DNA of 64,000 nucleotides from NCBI RefSeq assembly GCF_000758305.1, contig NZ_CP009458.1:1736001-1800000 (forward strand), in the 5' to 3' direction. The notes under the pieces are model-generated. The model did not search any database, was not told where the DNA came from, and saw only the letters and a program-made list of their open reading frames with translations. A program made the translations under genes and the position numbers. Within the stretch, counting starts at the first letter, position 1. Each line of letters begins with the position of its first letter. Below, one piece after another: positions 27,088 to 34,445 of the stretch. This DNA is from Cedecea neteri. GTDB lineage: Bacteria > Pseudomonadota > Gammaproteobacteria > Enterobacterales > Enterobacteriaceae.

Positions 27088-27546
27088 TTACTGGCAGACG
27101 TCGACCCATTTAGCGTGTGTGAGTTCGGCCATACGTTCAGGTGAAATGCGGACGGCGCTGTGGATAGCCCCTGCGGCGGGCAGCACTTCATCGTACTGGC
27201 GGAGTGAGATGTCGCAGAACACCGCCAGCGGGTTTTCCAACCCGAACGGGCAGACGCCGCCGACCGGATGCCCGGTCCAGTTCACCACTTCATCGCTGCT
27301 GAGCATTCGCGCTTTAGAGCCAAATGCTTCTTTAAGTTTCTTATTATCAAGACGTGCATCGCCCTTCGCGACGATCAGAATAATGTCGTTTTTGACCTTT
27401 AATGAGAGCGTTTTGGCTATTTGCCCAGGGGCCACATTGTGGGCTGCAGCGGCAAGCGCGACGGTAGCGGTGCTTTGGTTTAGCTCGATGATATCTATAT
27501 CGGGGGCATGGTCGGCGAAGAATTGCCGCACGGACTGCAAACTCAT
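27088..27546 (-). CDS. YbaK/EbsC-type aminoacyl-tRNA deacylase family protein
   Basis: 152 residues comprising one YbaK domain, the fold that clears mischarged aminoacyl-tRNA in trans. Seen are IAKTLSLKVKNDIILIVAKGDARLDNKK, with the conserved lysine, and GGVCPFGLENPLAVFCD, corresponding to the GG.sPfg loop of the family. It is not E. coli YbaK, ProX or YeaK by sequence; which aminoacyl-tRNA it edits, if any, is unknown. Convergent with the AraC gene and divergent from the PTS genes. Confidence 0.82.
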   Translation of the reverse strand: MSLQSVRQFFADHAPDIDIIELNQSTATVALAAAAHNVAPGQIAKTLSLKVKNDIILIVAKGDARLDNKKLKEAFGSKARMLSSDEVVNWTGHPVGGVCPFGLENPLAVFCDISLRQYDEVLPAAGAIHSAVRISPERMAELTHAKWVDVCQ

Positions 27547-27663
27547 GATTTTCTCCTGATCCAGGTGGCAAATAATTTCGCATAAGCTTGTGCTTTCTGT
27601 AAACCGCTTATACTTATCTCACACCCTCCTTGTCAGAAATTTCTGGATCTCCTTCACAATCAC

Positions 27664-27691
27664 TGAAACCGGTTGCGGTAACCGGTTGCAG
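27664..27691. promoter_or_regulatory. Tandem GalR/LacI-type operators before the PTS genes
   Basis: Two copies of the palindromic core AACCGGTT, each with a trailing GC (TGAAACCGGTTGCG then GTAACCGGTTGCAG), spaced 13 bp centre to centre. The CG-centred core is typical of GalR/LacI-family repressors and close to the AscG-type sequence. The first copy contains a possible -35 (TTGCGG 27673-27678) with TAAATT at 27695-27700, so binding would block transcription of the PTS pair. No LacI-family gene is in the window. Confidence 0.6.
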
Positions 27692-27757
27692 TAATAAATT
27701 CCGCGAGGAATACTGAACCCTGTAACCACCCCCTGTACCTAATAATAAGAGTCGTCT

Positions 27758-28063
27758 ATGAAACGTATCCTTTTATGCTGTGCCGCTGGTATGTCTACCA
27801 GTATGGTCGTGAACAGGATGAAACAGGCCGCCCAGGATCAACAGATTGAGGTTGAGATCAAGGCGGTGGGTATCGAAGAGTTCACGGATGTTATGCCTGA
27901 ATTTGATTGCTGTTTACTCGGTCCGCAGATCAAATACCGTCTGGAAGATTTTAAGGCTCAGGCCGCGCCCAAACGGATCCCGGTCACGGTCATTAACTCT
28001 ATGGATTACGGAATGATGCGCGGCGACAGAATTCTCGCCGATGCACTCGCGTTGATAGCCTGA
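27758..28063 (+). CDS. PTS system EIIB, Lac/cellobiose family
   Basis: Cytoplasmic phosphocarrier of a sugar phosphotransferase system. 101 residues; the phospho-cysteine motif of the family, C8-A-A-G-M-S-T, is at the N-terminus (MKRILLCCAAGMSTSM). The rest (DCCLLGPQIKYRLEDFK) matches CelA/ChbB-like IIB. Followed by the EIIC gene after 13 bp. No EIIA or phospho-glycosidase lies beside it. Confidence 0.92.
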   Translation: MKRILLCCAAGMSTSMVVNRMKQAAQDQQIEVEIKAVGIEEFTDVMPEFDCCLLGPQIKYRLEDFKAQAAPKRIPVTVINSMDYGMMRGDRILADALALIA

Positions 28064-28076
28064 CAGGAGAGCCACT

Positions 28077-29423
28077 ATGTCTTCCAACCATGCTGCATTT
28101 AATTTAATTTTTCGGTTTGTTGAAAACTACGTTAGCCCGATAGCGGGTCGCATTTCTTCCCAGCGTCACGTGATGGCCATTCGCGACGGCTTTATTTCTG
28201 CGATGCCGTTTATGATTGTCGGCTCGTTCCTGCTGGTTTTTGCTTATCCACCGTTTTCGCCAACAACCACCTGGGGCTTTGCCCGCGCCTGGCTCGACCT
28301 GGCGAAGCAGTTTGAGGGGCAAATTCTAACGCCGTTCGATATGACGATGGGCATCATGTCTATCTACATTTGTGCGGCCATTGCCTACAACCTCGGCAAA
28401 CATTACGTCAAATCGCACGGGCTTGATCCTTTCATGTGCGCGATGCTGTCGCTGATGGCTTTCCTGGTGGTTGCGGCCCCGAAAACCAAAGGCACGCTGC
28501 CGGTGGACAGCCTTGGCGGTACCGGGATCTTCACCGCGATTCTGGTGGCGATTTACTGCGTAGAAATGATGCGTTTCCTGAAGGCACACAACATCGGCAT
28601 CAAGCTGCCTGACCAGGTGCCACCGATGATCAAAAACTCCTTTGATCTGCTGATCCCGGTGCTGGTTGTGGTGCTGACGCTGTATCCGCTGAGTCTGTTT
28701 ATTCAGTCCCAGTTCGATATGCTGATCCCACAGGCGATTATGGCCGTGTTCAAACCGCTGGTGTCCGCGGCGGATTCCCTGCCGGCGATTCTGCTTGCCG
28801 TGTTGATTGCTCACCTGCTGTGGTTTGCGGGTATCCACGGGGCGGCGATTGTCTCCGGGATGCTGCAGATGTTCTGGCTAACCAACCTGGGCCTTAACCA
28901 GGGCGCGCTGGCGGCCGGTGCACCTCTGCCGCATATCTTTATGGAGGCGTTCTGGACCTTCTTCATCGTGGTCGGCGGTTCCGGGGCGACGATGGGGCTG
29001 GTTATCTGCTACCTGCGCAGTAAATCTGCTCACCTACGTTCCATTGGCCGTCTGAGCATTGTGCCAACCTGCTTTAACATTAACGAGCCGGTGATCTTCG
29101 GTACGCCGATTGTGATGAACCCGGTGTTCTTCATTCCGTTCCTGCTGGCGCCAATGGTTAACGCCGTGCTGGCCTGGGGCGCGATGAAGCTGGATCTGAT
29201 TGGCCGTGTGATTTCCGTTGTGCCGTGGACCGCGCCTGCGCCAATCGGTGCTGCCTGGGCGCTGGGCTGGGACTTCCGTGCCGCTATCCTGGTGATTCTG
29301 CTGGCCTGCGTGTCGTCCATCATCTACTTCCCGTTCTTCAAAGTGTACGAGAAGCAGCTGCTGGAGCAGGAGAAAGAAGAAGCCCAGAGAGCGAGCGAGG
29401 AAGGAAGCCAACAGCTGGCTTAA
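28077..29423 (+). CDS. PTS system EIIC, Lac/cellobiose family
   Basis: Sugar-translocating membrane subunit. 448 residues, about ten membrane segments, with the family's substrate-site blocks WFAGIHGAAIVSGM and FNINEPVIFGTPIVMNP (the NEP motif). N-terminal segment ISSQRHVMAIRDGFISAMPFMIVGSF is typical of cellobiose/lichenan/chitobiose EIIC proteins. Likely substrate is a beta-linked disaccharide; which one cannot be told. Forms a two-gene operon with EIIB, ended by a strong hairpin shared with fhuF. Confidence 0.92.
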   Translation: MSSNHAAFNLIFRFVENYVSPIAGRISSQRHVMAIRDGFISAMPFMIVGSFLLVFAYPPFSPTTTWGFARAWLDLAKQFEGQILTPFDMTMGIMSIYICAAIAYNLGKHYVKSHGLDPFMCAMLSLMAFLVVAAPKTKGTLPVDSLGGTGIFTAILVAIYCVEMMRFLKAHNIGIKLPDQVPPMIKNSFDLLIPVLVVVLTLYPLSLFIQSQFDMLIPQAIMAVFKPLVSAADSLPAILLAVLIAHLLWFAGIHGAAIVSGMLQMFWLTNLGLNQGALAAGAPLPHIFMEAFWTFFIVVGGSGATMGLVICYLRSKSAHLRSIGRLSIVPTCFNINEPVIFGTPIVMNPVFFIPFLLAPMVNAVLAWGAMKLDLIGRVISVVPWTAPAPIGAAWALGWDFRAAILVILLACVSSIIYFPFFKVYEKQLLEQEKEEAQRASEEGSQQLA

Positions 29424-29441
29424 TGGTTTAGCTCAATGAAG

Positions 29442-29464
29442 AACGGCGGGGAAACCCGCCGTTT
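29442..29464. terminator. Bidirectional hairpin between EIIC and fhuF
   Basis: Perfect nine-base-pair stem AACGGCGGG / CCCGCCGTT closed by a GAAA tetraloop, between the convergent EIIC and fhuF genes. Confidence 0.8.
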
Positions 29465-29465
29465 G

Positions 29466-30257
29466 CTATTTCAGGGTACAGTCGCCGCAACGTTGAACGT
29501 CAGGCAGCTTATAGCGCTGGCAGCAGGTGCGTCTGACCAGAGTGCCTTCACGCGAAATGACCGTGCGGTAGAGTGGATTATCCCGGCCACATGAAAGCTG
29601 TTTTTCAAAGAAACAGGTCTGTACCAGCGTTGCCAGGCTCTGTTCATCCAGCAGCGGTTTTAGCTCGCCGAAGAACCAGTTTACCAGGTAGCCGGTGTTG
29701 CTCCAGATAAGCCGGGCATTGATCTCTTCGCTGGCTTCCAGCGCCGCCACTACCGGCATCAACCCTTCGACGATGAATTTTTCCAGCCGCAGGTGGAGCG
29801 GCAGCTCGCTTGCCTGACAATCCTCAGACACATCAATCCAGAAGCATTTTGCCCGCTCCGTTTCGTGGAACTCCACCCGCACATGCTGAGGCGAAATGTT
29901 CAGCGCTTTAGGCTGAGTCAGCAGCGCCATCATCATCGGCGGCACCAGCAGGCCGATGTACCATTGCGCCCATAAAGACTTCAGCGGTTTGTGCTCGCGG
30001 GTAAGCTGAGGCTGGTGACGATAGATATGGTCGTCGTAGGCCGCCATCAGAGAGGTTAGCGTGGCGGGACGCTGCCACTCGCTTAGCGACATTGCTGCGG
30101 CGGGAGCCTGTTCGTTTAATTTGAGGATGTCGTTGAAGTAGGGGCGGTGCGTGGCAAAATACTCCCGCAGCGAATCTGCCAGTGGGCTTTCCGTTGGGGG
30201 CCAGGGAAGCACAAAGCAGCCGCTGTCGTCGCTGAGCTGGAGGGATTGAAGCGCCAT
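29466..30257 (-). CDS. fhuF: Ferric-siderophore reductase FhuF
   Basis: Cytoplasmic-side [2Fe-2S] protein that reduces ferric hydroxamate siderophores to release iron. 263 residues. The unusual C-terminal cluster motif is intact: CC-x10-C-x2-C (RTCCQRYKLPDVQRCGDCTL). The start is supported by AAAGGT before the ATG. A Fur box lies 25 bp upstream, so expression should rise on iron starvation. In E. coli fhuF neighbours yjjZ; here a GGDEF gene intervenes. Confidence 0.95.
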   Translation of the reverse strand: MALQSLQLSDDSGCFVLPWPPTESPLADSLREYFATHRPYFNDILKLNEQAPAAAMSLSEWQRPATLTSLMAAYDDHIYRHQPQLTREHKPLKSLWAQWYIGLLVPPMMMALLTQPKALNISPQHVRVEFHETERAKCFWIDVSEDCQASELPLHLRLEKFIVEGLMPVVAALEASEEINARLIWSNTGYLVNWFFGELKPLLDEQSLATLVQTCFFEKQLSCGRDNPLYRTVISREGTLVRRTCCQRYKLPDVQRCGDCTLK

Positions 30258-30281
30258 ACCTTTGTCAGTACTTAATCTAAA

Positions 30282-30300
30282 TGATAATGATTAGCAATAC
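30282..30300. promoter_or_regulatory. Fur box upstream of fhuF
   Basis: TGATAATGATTAGCAATAC, containing the GATAATGAT core hexamer repeats of the Fur consensus, 25-43 bp before the fhuF start. It also overlaps a plus-strand promoter-like sequence (see the candidate sRNA). Confidence 0.8.
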
Positions 30301-30364
30301 TAACTGCGGGGGAAATCTCTGGCAAGGTGAATTCACCGCCATCGCTGAGAGATGGCGGTTTTTG
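30297..30364 (+). ncRNA. Candidate Fur-controlled small RNA divergent from fhuF
   Basis: Prediction from signals only. On the plus strand TTGTCA (30262-30267), a 17-bp spacer and an extended -10 TGATAATGA (TG at 30282, hexamer 30285-30290) form a good sigma-70 promoter under the Fur box. About 67 nt downstream lies a rho-independent terminator, stem ACCGCCATC / GATGGCGGT then five T (30335-30363), although no plus-strand gene is present between 29.4 and 31.7 kb and its T tract is on the wrong side for the minus-strand GGDEF gene. A 12-bp palindrome GGTGAATTCACC (30326-30337) overlaps the terminator stem. Not similar to RyhB in sequence. Could instead be antisense noise control. Confidence 0.3.
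30335..30363 (+). terminator. Plus-strand rho-independent terminator with no upstream plus-strand gene
   Basis: Nine-base-pair perfect stem, seven-base loop GCTGAGA, five T on the plus strand. Read on the minus strand it has no T tract, so it is not a canonical terminator of the GGDEF gene that ends at 30389. Confidence 0.75.
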
Positions 30365-30388
30365 CGATCCAGGGCGCGTCTCGCCGGG

Positions 30389-31453
30389 TTAACTCACGGC
30401 AAGCATTTCGTTCGTCAGGATGCTGTTTCTTCCGCGGTTTTTGGCCTGGTATAACGCTTTATCGGCAAGGCTCAGGGCATCGTCAATGCTGCCTTCAGTG
30501 AATGGCGCAAGCCCAATACTGACGGTAACGTTGGTCGCGACCTGGTTATTAAACATATGTGGAATGTCCAGATCGAAAACGCGCTGGCGGATCCTTTCCG
30601 CCGACTGCATAGCACGTTCAGCATCGATGTTGGTGAGCATAATCATGAACTCTTCCCCGCCGTAGCGCGTGACAAGATCCCTTGAACGCACGGCATCGCG
30701 AATCGCGGCTGAGACCCGAATCAACGCCTGGTCGCCCATCGCATGGCCGTAGTGGTCGTTGTAGGACTTGAAGTGGTCTATATCCAGCAGCAAAACGTAG
30801 TGGCTGCCGCTGCCAGAGGCCTGAATGTGCTCGAGACGGTTTTGAAAGCCGCGGCGGTTATACAGGCCGGTTAAAGGATCAAGCATGCTGAGATCGGTCA
30901 GCGTCTCTTTTTCTTCGAGCAGTTTATTCATCAGTCGCTGGGTGAAGCGGTCATTACGTTTCTGAATAATATGCTGAATAGCGATCCCGATAGCGGGCAG
31001 CGCAATGGAATAGATCACCCGCAGCCATTGATCAACGTTGCCCAGCCAAAGTACGACCAGTGCAACGGGGAGGCTGTGCAACAGGAAAGCCACAATATTA
31101 TTAATAAATGCAATCGCGCCAATAAAAAGCACCGACATCAGGCTAATCACCAGAAATGAGGTGTCCAGATCCCCGATAGCCGCATTTTTAATGAAAATAT
31201 GTATCGCCCATAATAACCCGAGAAATAAAGAAACAAAGTTCAGGTTAATCAATAGCTTTTTGTTCAGCATCTGCCAGCCAAGTAGCGCCAGGCTAATCAG
31301 CAGAATGGCGACAACGGGCGGCGTTATGCGCATTGTCGAATGGAGCGGAAAGAGCATCGAAAAAACGGCTGCCAGGGCATTGAGCAGCAAAAATAAACGT
31401 AAAGAAAGCAGCTGCTTTGCTTTGAGTAAGGCTCGCCAGGTTTGGGCTGTCAT
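30389..31453 (-). CDS. Membrane-bound diguanylate cyclase (GGDEF)
   Basis: Predicted synthesis of c-di-GMP. 354 residues: six or more hydrophobic segments in the first 165 residues (a membrane sensor of unassigned MASE type), a short linker helix (about 165-190) and a GGDEF domain with active-site GGEEF at 265-269. The inhibitory I-site RxxD is present as RSRD at 256-259, five residues before it, so product inhibition is expected. No EAL domain. Signal unknown. It lies between fhuF and yjjZ, which are adjacent in E. coli, so it is an insertion relative to that order. Confidence 0.9.
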   Translation of the reverse strand: MTAQTWRALLKAKQLLSLRLFLLLNALAAVFSMLFPLHSTMRITPPVVAILLISLALLGWQMLNKKLLINLNFVSLFLGLLWAIHIFIKNAAIGDLDTSFLVISLMSVLFIGAIAFINNIVAFLLHSLPVALVVLWLGNVDQWLRVIYSIALPAIGIAIQHIIQKRNDRFTQRLMNKLLEEKETLTDLSMLDPLTGLYNRRGFQNRLEHIQASGSGSHYVLLLDIDHFKSYNDHYGHAMGDQALIRVSAAIRDAVRSRDLVTRYGGEEFMIMLTNIDAERAMQSAERIRQRVFDLDIPHMFNNQVATNVTVSIGLAPFTEGSIDDALSLADKALYQAKNRGRNSILTNEMLAVS

Positions 31454-31683
31454 AGAACGATTGTATCTTGGGTAAACGCGTCAGGTGTTGTGTGTGTCGT
31501 ATCAATGAAAAGCGAGTTATCGACTTTTCTGGCAACTATTGGAATTTTTATAAGGCAAACTAAAGCCGGCGCTCAATCTATCACCTTACTGAAAATCTGT
31601 CATTAAATGACACGTCAACCCTGGCTATTTCAGCCATAGGTCGCGCACGTTTTTACGCTGACAGTTGAGAAAATTTATCATAT

Positions 31684-31702
31684 GATATTGGTTATCATTA
31701 TC
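31684..31702. promoter_or_regulatory. Fur box upstream of yjjZ
   Basis: GATATTGGTTATCATTATC matches the 19-bp Fur consensus at 16 positions by direct comparison, 17-35 bp before the yjjZ start. Confidence 0.8.
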
Positions 31703-31718
31703 ATGATGGGGCATAAAG

Positions 31719-31958
31719 ATGCTGCAACGACGACTCGAAGGTGGCTGGAGTGTAATGGTGGCGGGGCTTGCCGTGGCGCTGCTTGCCTGCCTGGATCTCA
31801 GTTTCAGCCAGTGGCGCGTGCTGGTGGTTATCGGCCTGCTTGCAACGGCATTGATGCTCTATCACAAGACCTTGAGACACTTTGTTTTACTGCCATCATG
31901 CGTAGCATTTGCCAGCGGATTGCTGTTGATTGTGATGAATTTGGGGGCAATGAGATAA
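31719..31958 (+). CDS. yjjZ: DUF1435 small membrane protein, YjjZ family
   Basis: 79 residues with an Arg-rich start (MLQRRLEGGW) and two to three hydrophobic helices (about 12-30, 35-47, 55-76), consistent with a small inner-membrane protein of unknown role. GGGG lies 9 bp before the ATG. Position next to the leucine tRNA cluster matches E. coli yjjZ. The preceding Fur box implies iron regulation and hence a possible role under iron limitation, which is inference. Confidence 0.85.
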   Translation: MLQRRLEGGWSVMVAGLAVALLACLDLSFSQWRVLVVIGLLATALMLYHKTLRHFVLLPSCVAFASGLLLIVMNLGAMR

Positions 31959-31996
31959 ACAAGCTGAGGAGAAAAAGAAGGTCACTTCATAAGAAG

Positions 31997-32083
31997 TGGT
32001 GCGAAGAGAGGGACTTGAACCCTCACGTCCGTAAGGACACTAACACCTGAAGCTAGCGCGTCTACCAATTCCGCCACCTTCGC
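31997..32083 (-). tRNA. leuV: tRNA-Leu (CAG), distal copy of three
   Basis: 87 nt including encoded CCA. Acceptor GCGAAGG..., D-loop, anticodon CAG, long variable arm with TGTCC-TTAC-GGACG fully paired, and GGTTCAAGTCC T-loop. Last in the minus-strand cluster. The variable arm differs by one base from the other two copies. Confidence 0.97.
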
Positions 32084-32130
32084 ACAGTTTCCAGATTTGC
32101 ATCTGAAGAGTTTTGATATCGCCTTCGCAT

Positions 32131-32217
32131 TGGTGCGAAGAGAGGGACTTGAACCCTCACGTCCGTAAGAACACTAACACCTGAAGCTAGCGCGTCTACC
32201 AATTCCGCCACCTTCGC
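32131..32217 (-). tRNA. leuP: tRNA-Leu (CAG), middle copy of three
   Basis: 87 nt, CCA encoded, anticodon CAG. Identical to the promoter-proximal copy; variable-arm stem has T in place of C (TGTTC...GGACG, a G-U pair). Confidence 0.97.
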
Positions 32218-32248
32218 GCAGTGCGAACGATATCTTTCGTGGTTGTGT

Positions 32249-32335
32249 TGGTGCGAAGAGAGGGACTTGAACCCTCACGTCCGTAAGAACACTAACACCT
32301 GAAGCTAGCGCGTCTACCAATTCCGCCACCTTCGC
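32249..32335 (-). tRNA. leuQ: tRNA-Leu (CAG), promoter-proximal copy of three
   Basis: 87 nt, CCA encoded, anticodon CAG. First transcribed copy, about 40 nt behind a strong minus-strand promoter. Gene order and position match leuQPV of E. coli. Confidence 0.97.
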
Positions 32336-32373
32336 ATACCTGTAATACCGAAGTATCACAACCACGGAGGCGC

Positions 32374-32401
32374 ATTCTAGATGTTTTCTGAGCTTCGTCA
32401 A
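32374..32401 (-). promoter_or_regulatory. Promoter of the leucine tRNA cluster
   Basis: Minus strand: -35 TTGACG (32401-32396), 16-bp spacer, -10 TAGAAT (32379-32374), followed by a GC-rich discriminator GCGCCTCC, the feature that makes stable-RNA promoters sensitive to ppGpp. Confidence 0.8.
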
Positions 32402-32456
32402 CACTTAATTTGGTGCCGCTTTCCCGACTGATGCAAAAAGCGGCACCTGAGTGCTT

Positions 32457-33488
32457 CTAGCGCTTTTTACCCGCTCGGGTCAGCACGGCGCGGTAAACTT
32501 TGAAGCGGCCGGTTTGAGCAATAACTTCATGGCTGCCAAACACTTCGTCCAGTACGTCCGGGTAGGCAAGGAAGGCGTTCGCTACGATGCGCAATTCGCC
32601 ACCCATATTCAGATGGCGAGCCGCGCCGCGAATAAGCTGGTGCGCCGCATCGAGGCTGGTTTGCATCCCGTCATGGAATGGCGGGTTGGAGATGATCATG
32701 TCGAAACGGCCGTTGATTTCCGAGTAGACGTTACTGGCGATCACTTCCCCTTCAATGCCGTTAGCGGCAAGCGTTGCGCGGCTGGCGGCGACCGCCGGTG
32801 CGCTAACGTCGCTAAGCGTGAGGCGGACTTTTGGCGAGTGGCTGGCGAGAGTAATCGCCAGTACGCCTGCGCCGCAGCCAACATCCAGCACTTTGCCTTT
32901 GGTGTGTGGCGTCAGAGTGGAAAGCAGCAGTTTGCTGCCGGTATCCAGACCGTCGCGGCTAAAGACGCCCGGCAGGGTTTTCACGGTCATCCCTTCATGA
33001 GGGTATTCGCCCCACCAGCTGTTTTCATCAAACGCAGGTTGTTGCTCAAGGCGGCCGTGGTACAAACCGCAGCGGCGCGCGCTGTCGATTTTCGTCAGCG
33101 GGCAAACGTCAGCCAGCATTTGCTCTGCGCTACGCACGCCAGAGCGGTTTTCGCCGACGACAAAAACATCGGTACCAACCGGCATCAGCGACAGAATGTT
33201 CATCAACTGGAACTGGGCTTCCGGCTTGTTTTTCGGCCAGTAGTAGATAAGCGTATTGCTGTCGGCAACGTCATCCGCACCGGCCACCAGGCCATATCGT
33301 GCGTTCTCACCCATCTGCGCGCTTAATACCTGCCAGTGGTGGAATTGCTGGGTGTGGGCGCGGCTGGCGGCGGTGTCGAAACGCGCCGGCAGGTCGTCTT
33401 GCATGTCACCGGCAAACAACACACGGCTCTCGGTAAAATCATCGCTGTGGCGCAGCAGTACTTCACTCGCCGGGGTAAACGCACTCAT
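32457..33488 (-). CDS. rsmC: 16S rRNA (guanine-1207-N2)-methyltransferase
   Basis: Methylates G1207 of 16S rRNA in the assembled 30S subunit. 343 residues from the ATG at 33488 (a TTG one codon earlier opens the frame). Two related domains: an N-terminal degenerate methyltransferase-like half and a C-terminal catalytic half with the SAM motif KVLDVGCGAGVLA and the NPPF motif ISNPPFHDG. Divergent from holD. Confidence 0.97.
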   Translation of the reverse strand: MSAFTPASEVLLRHSDDFTESRVLFAGDMQDDLPARFDTAASRAHTQQFHHWQVLSAQMGENARYGLVAGADDVADSNTLIYYWPKNKPEAQFQLMNILSLMPVGTDVFVVGENRSGVRSAEQMLADVCPLTKIDSARRCGLYHGRLEQQPAFDENSWWGEYPHEGMTVKTLPGVFSRDGLDTGSKLLLSTLTPHTKGKVLDVGCGAGVLAITLASHSPKVRLTLSDVSAPAVAASRATLAANGIEGEVIASNVYSEINGRFDMIISNPPFHDGMQTSLDAAHQLIRGAARHLNMGGELRIVANAFLAYPDVLDEVFGSHEVIAQTGRFKVYRAVLTRAGKKR

Positions 33489-33595
33489 CAAATTGCTCCT
33501 GGAAAATCAGAGCGTGGATTATAGAGCTTTAATGGCGTGGATTCGATGAATTTGCTATATTTGCCGCCCGAATTACGCTCTCAACAGGTTTCGCT

Positions 33596-34015
33596 ATGAC
33601 TTCCCCTTCCCGACGCGACTGGCAGTTACAGCAACTGGGTATTACCCAGTGGATGCTGCGCCGTCCGACGGCTTTACAGGGCGAAATTGCGGTATCTTTG
33701 CCTGCGGGCGTGCGTTTAGTGATGGTGGCAGAGACGCTACCAGCCTTGAACGATCCGCTGGTGAAGGACATTTTACGCAGCATAGCGTTAAGCCCTGAGC
33801 AAGTCATGCAACTGACGCCGGAGCGGGCTGCAATGATGCCGCCCGACAGTCGCTGCAATAGCTGGCGCCTGGGCGTTGAGCAGCCGCTGACGCTAAGCGG
33901 CGCGCAGCTTGCGTCCCCTGCGCTTGACGAGCTTTATCACAATGGCAACGCGCGACAGGCGCTGTGGCAACAGATTTGCGAACATGAACACGATTTCTTC
34001 CCTGACGCCGAATGA
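33596..34015 (+). CDS. holD: DNA polymerase III psi subunit
   Basis: Links the clamp loader to chi and thereby to SSB at the fork. 139 residues; N-terminus RRDWQLQQLGITQWMLRRP carries the conserved segment that binds the clamp loader, and the CNSWRLG and C-terminal ALWQQICEHEHDFFP blocks match E. coli psi. Overlaps rimI by 32 bp, the same arrangement as in E. coli. Confidence 0.96.
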   Translation: MTSPSRRDWQLQQLGITQWMLRRPTALQGEIAVSLPAGVRLVMVAETLPALNDPLVKDILRSIALSPEQVMQLTPERAAMMPPDSRCNSWRLGVEQPLTLSGAQLASPALDELYHNGNARQALWQQICEHEHDFFPDAE

Positions 34016-34427
34016 TTTGGCGGACGCGTATGCCATTGAGCTGCGCAGTCATGCTTTTCCCTGGAGTGAAAAAACCTTTGCCAGCAATCAGGGCGAGCGC
34101 TATTTCAATTTACGGCTGGACGTTGACGGCAAACTTGCTGCTTTTGCGGTGACGCAGGTCATTCTCGATGAAGCCACGCTGTTTAACATTGCGGTCGATC
34201 CGGCGTATCAGCGTCAAGGGCTTGGAAAAGCACTGCTTGAGTATCTTATTGCAGAGCTTGAGAAGCGTGATGTCTTTACTCTGTGGCTGGAGGTTCGCGC
34301 CTCTAACGTCGCCGCCAGAACGCTGTATGAAAACCTGGGCTTTAACGAGGCGACGGTGCGTCGCAATTATTATCCTGCAAAAGAAGGTCGGGAAGACGCG
34401 ATCGTGATGGCGCTCCCCCTCGGTTAA
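33984..34427 (+). CDS. rimI: [Ribosomal protein S18]-alanine N-acetyltransferase
   Basis: Acetylates the N-terminal Ala of ribosomal protein S18. The start MNTISSLTPNDL at 33984 lies inside the holD end and gives 147 residues, the family length; the longer frame from 33909 reads holD DNA. GNAT fold with acetyl-CoA motif YQRQGLGKALLEYL and the ASNVAARTLYENLGF block. Confidence 0.96.
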   Translation: MNTISSLTPNDLADAYAIELRSHAFPWSEKTFASNQGERYFNLRLDVDGKLAAFAVTQVILDEATLFNIAVDPAYQRQGLGKALLEYLIAELEKRDVFTLWLEVRASNVAARTLYENLGFNEATVRRNYYPAKEGREDAIVMALPLG

Positions 34428-34445
34428 TTTTTAAAAGGTGTGTGG

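Noticed and set aside
30297..30364. RyhB identity for the candidate RNA by fhuF
   Set aside because: The conserved RyhB core and its genomic neighbours are absent; only the Fur control is similar.
31682..32050. 122-aa plus-strand open frame overlapping yjjZ and a tRNA
   Set aside because: Begins inside the Fur box, runs out of frame through yjjZ and into the tRNA-Leu gene.
31997..32335. Three direct repeats of about 87 bp at 118-134 bp intervals, at first glance an array
   Set aside because: They are complete leucine tRNA genes with CCA ends, not CRISPR or mobile repeats.
32451..33326. 291-aa plus-strand open frame opposite rsmC
   Set aside because: Antisense shadow; starts at the rsmC stop region and has no recognisable motif.
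33984..34015. holD/rimI overlap as a possible frameshift or annotation error
   Set aside because: The same overlap exists in E. coli and both proteins are full length.
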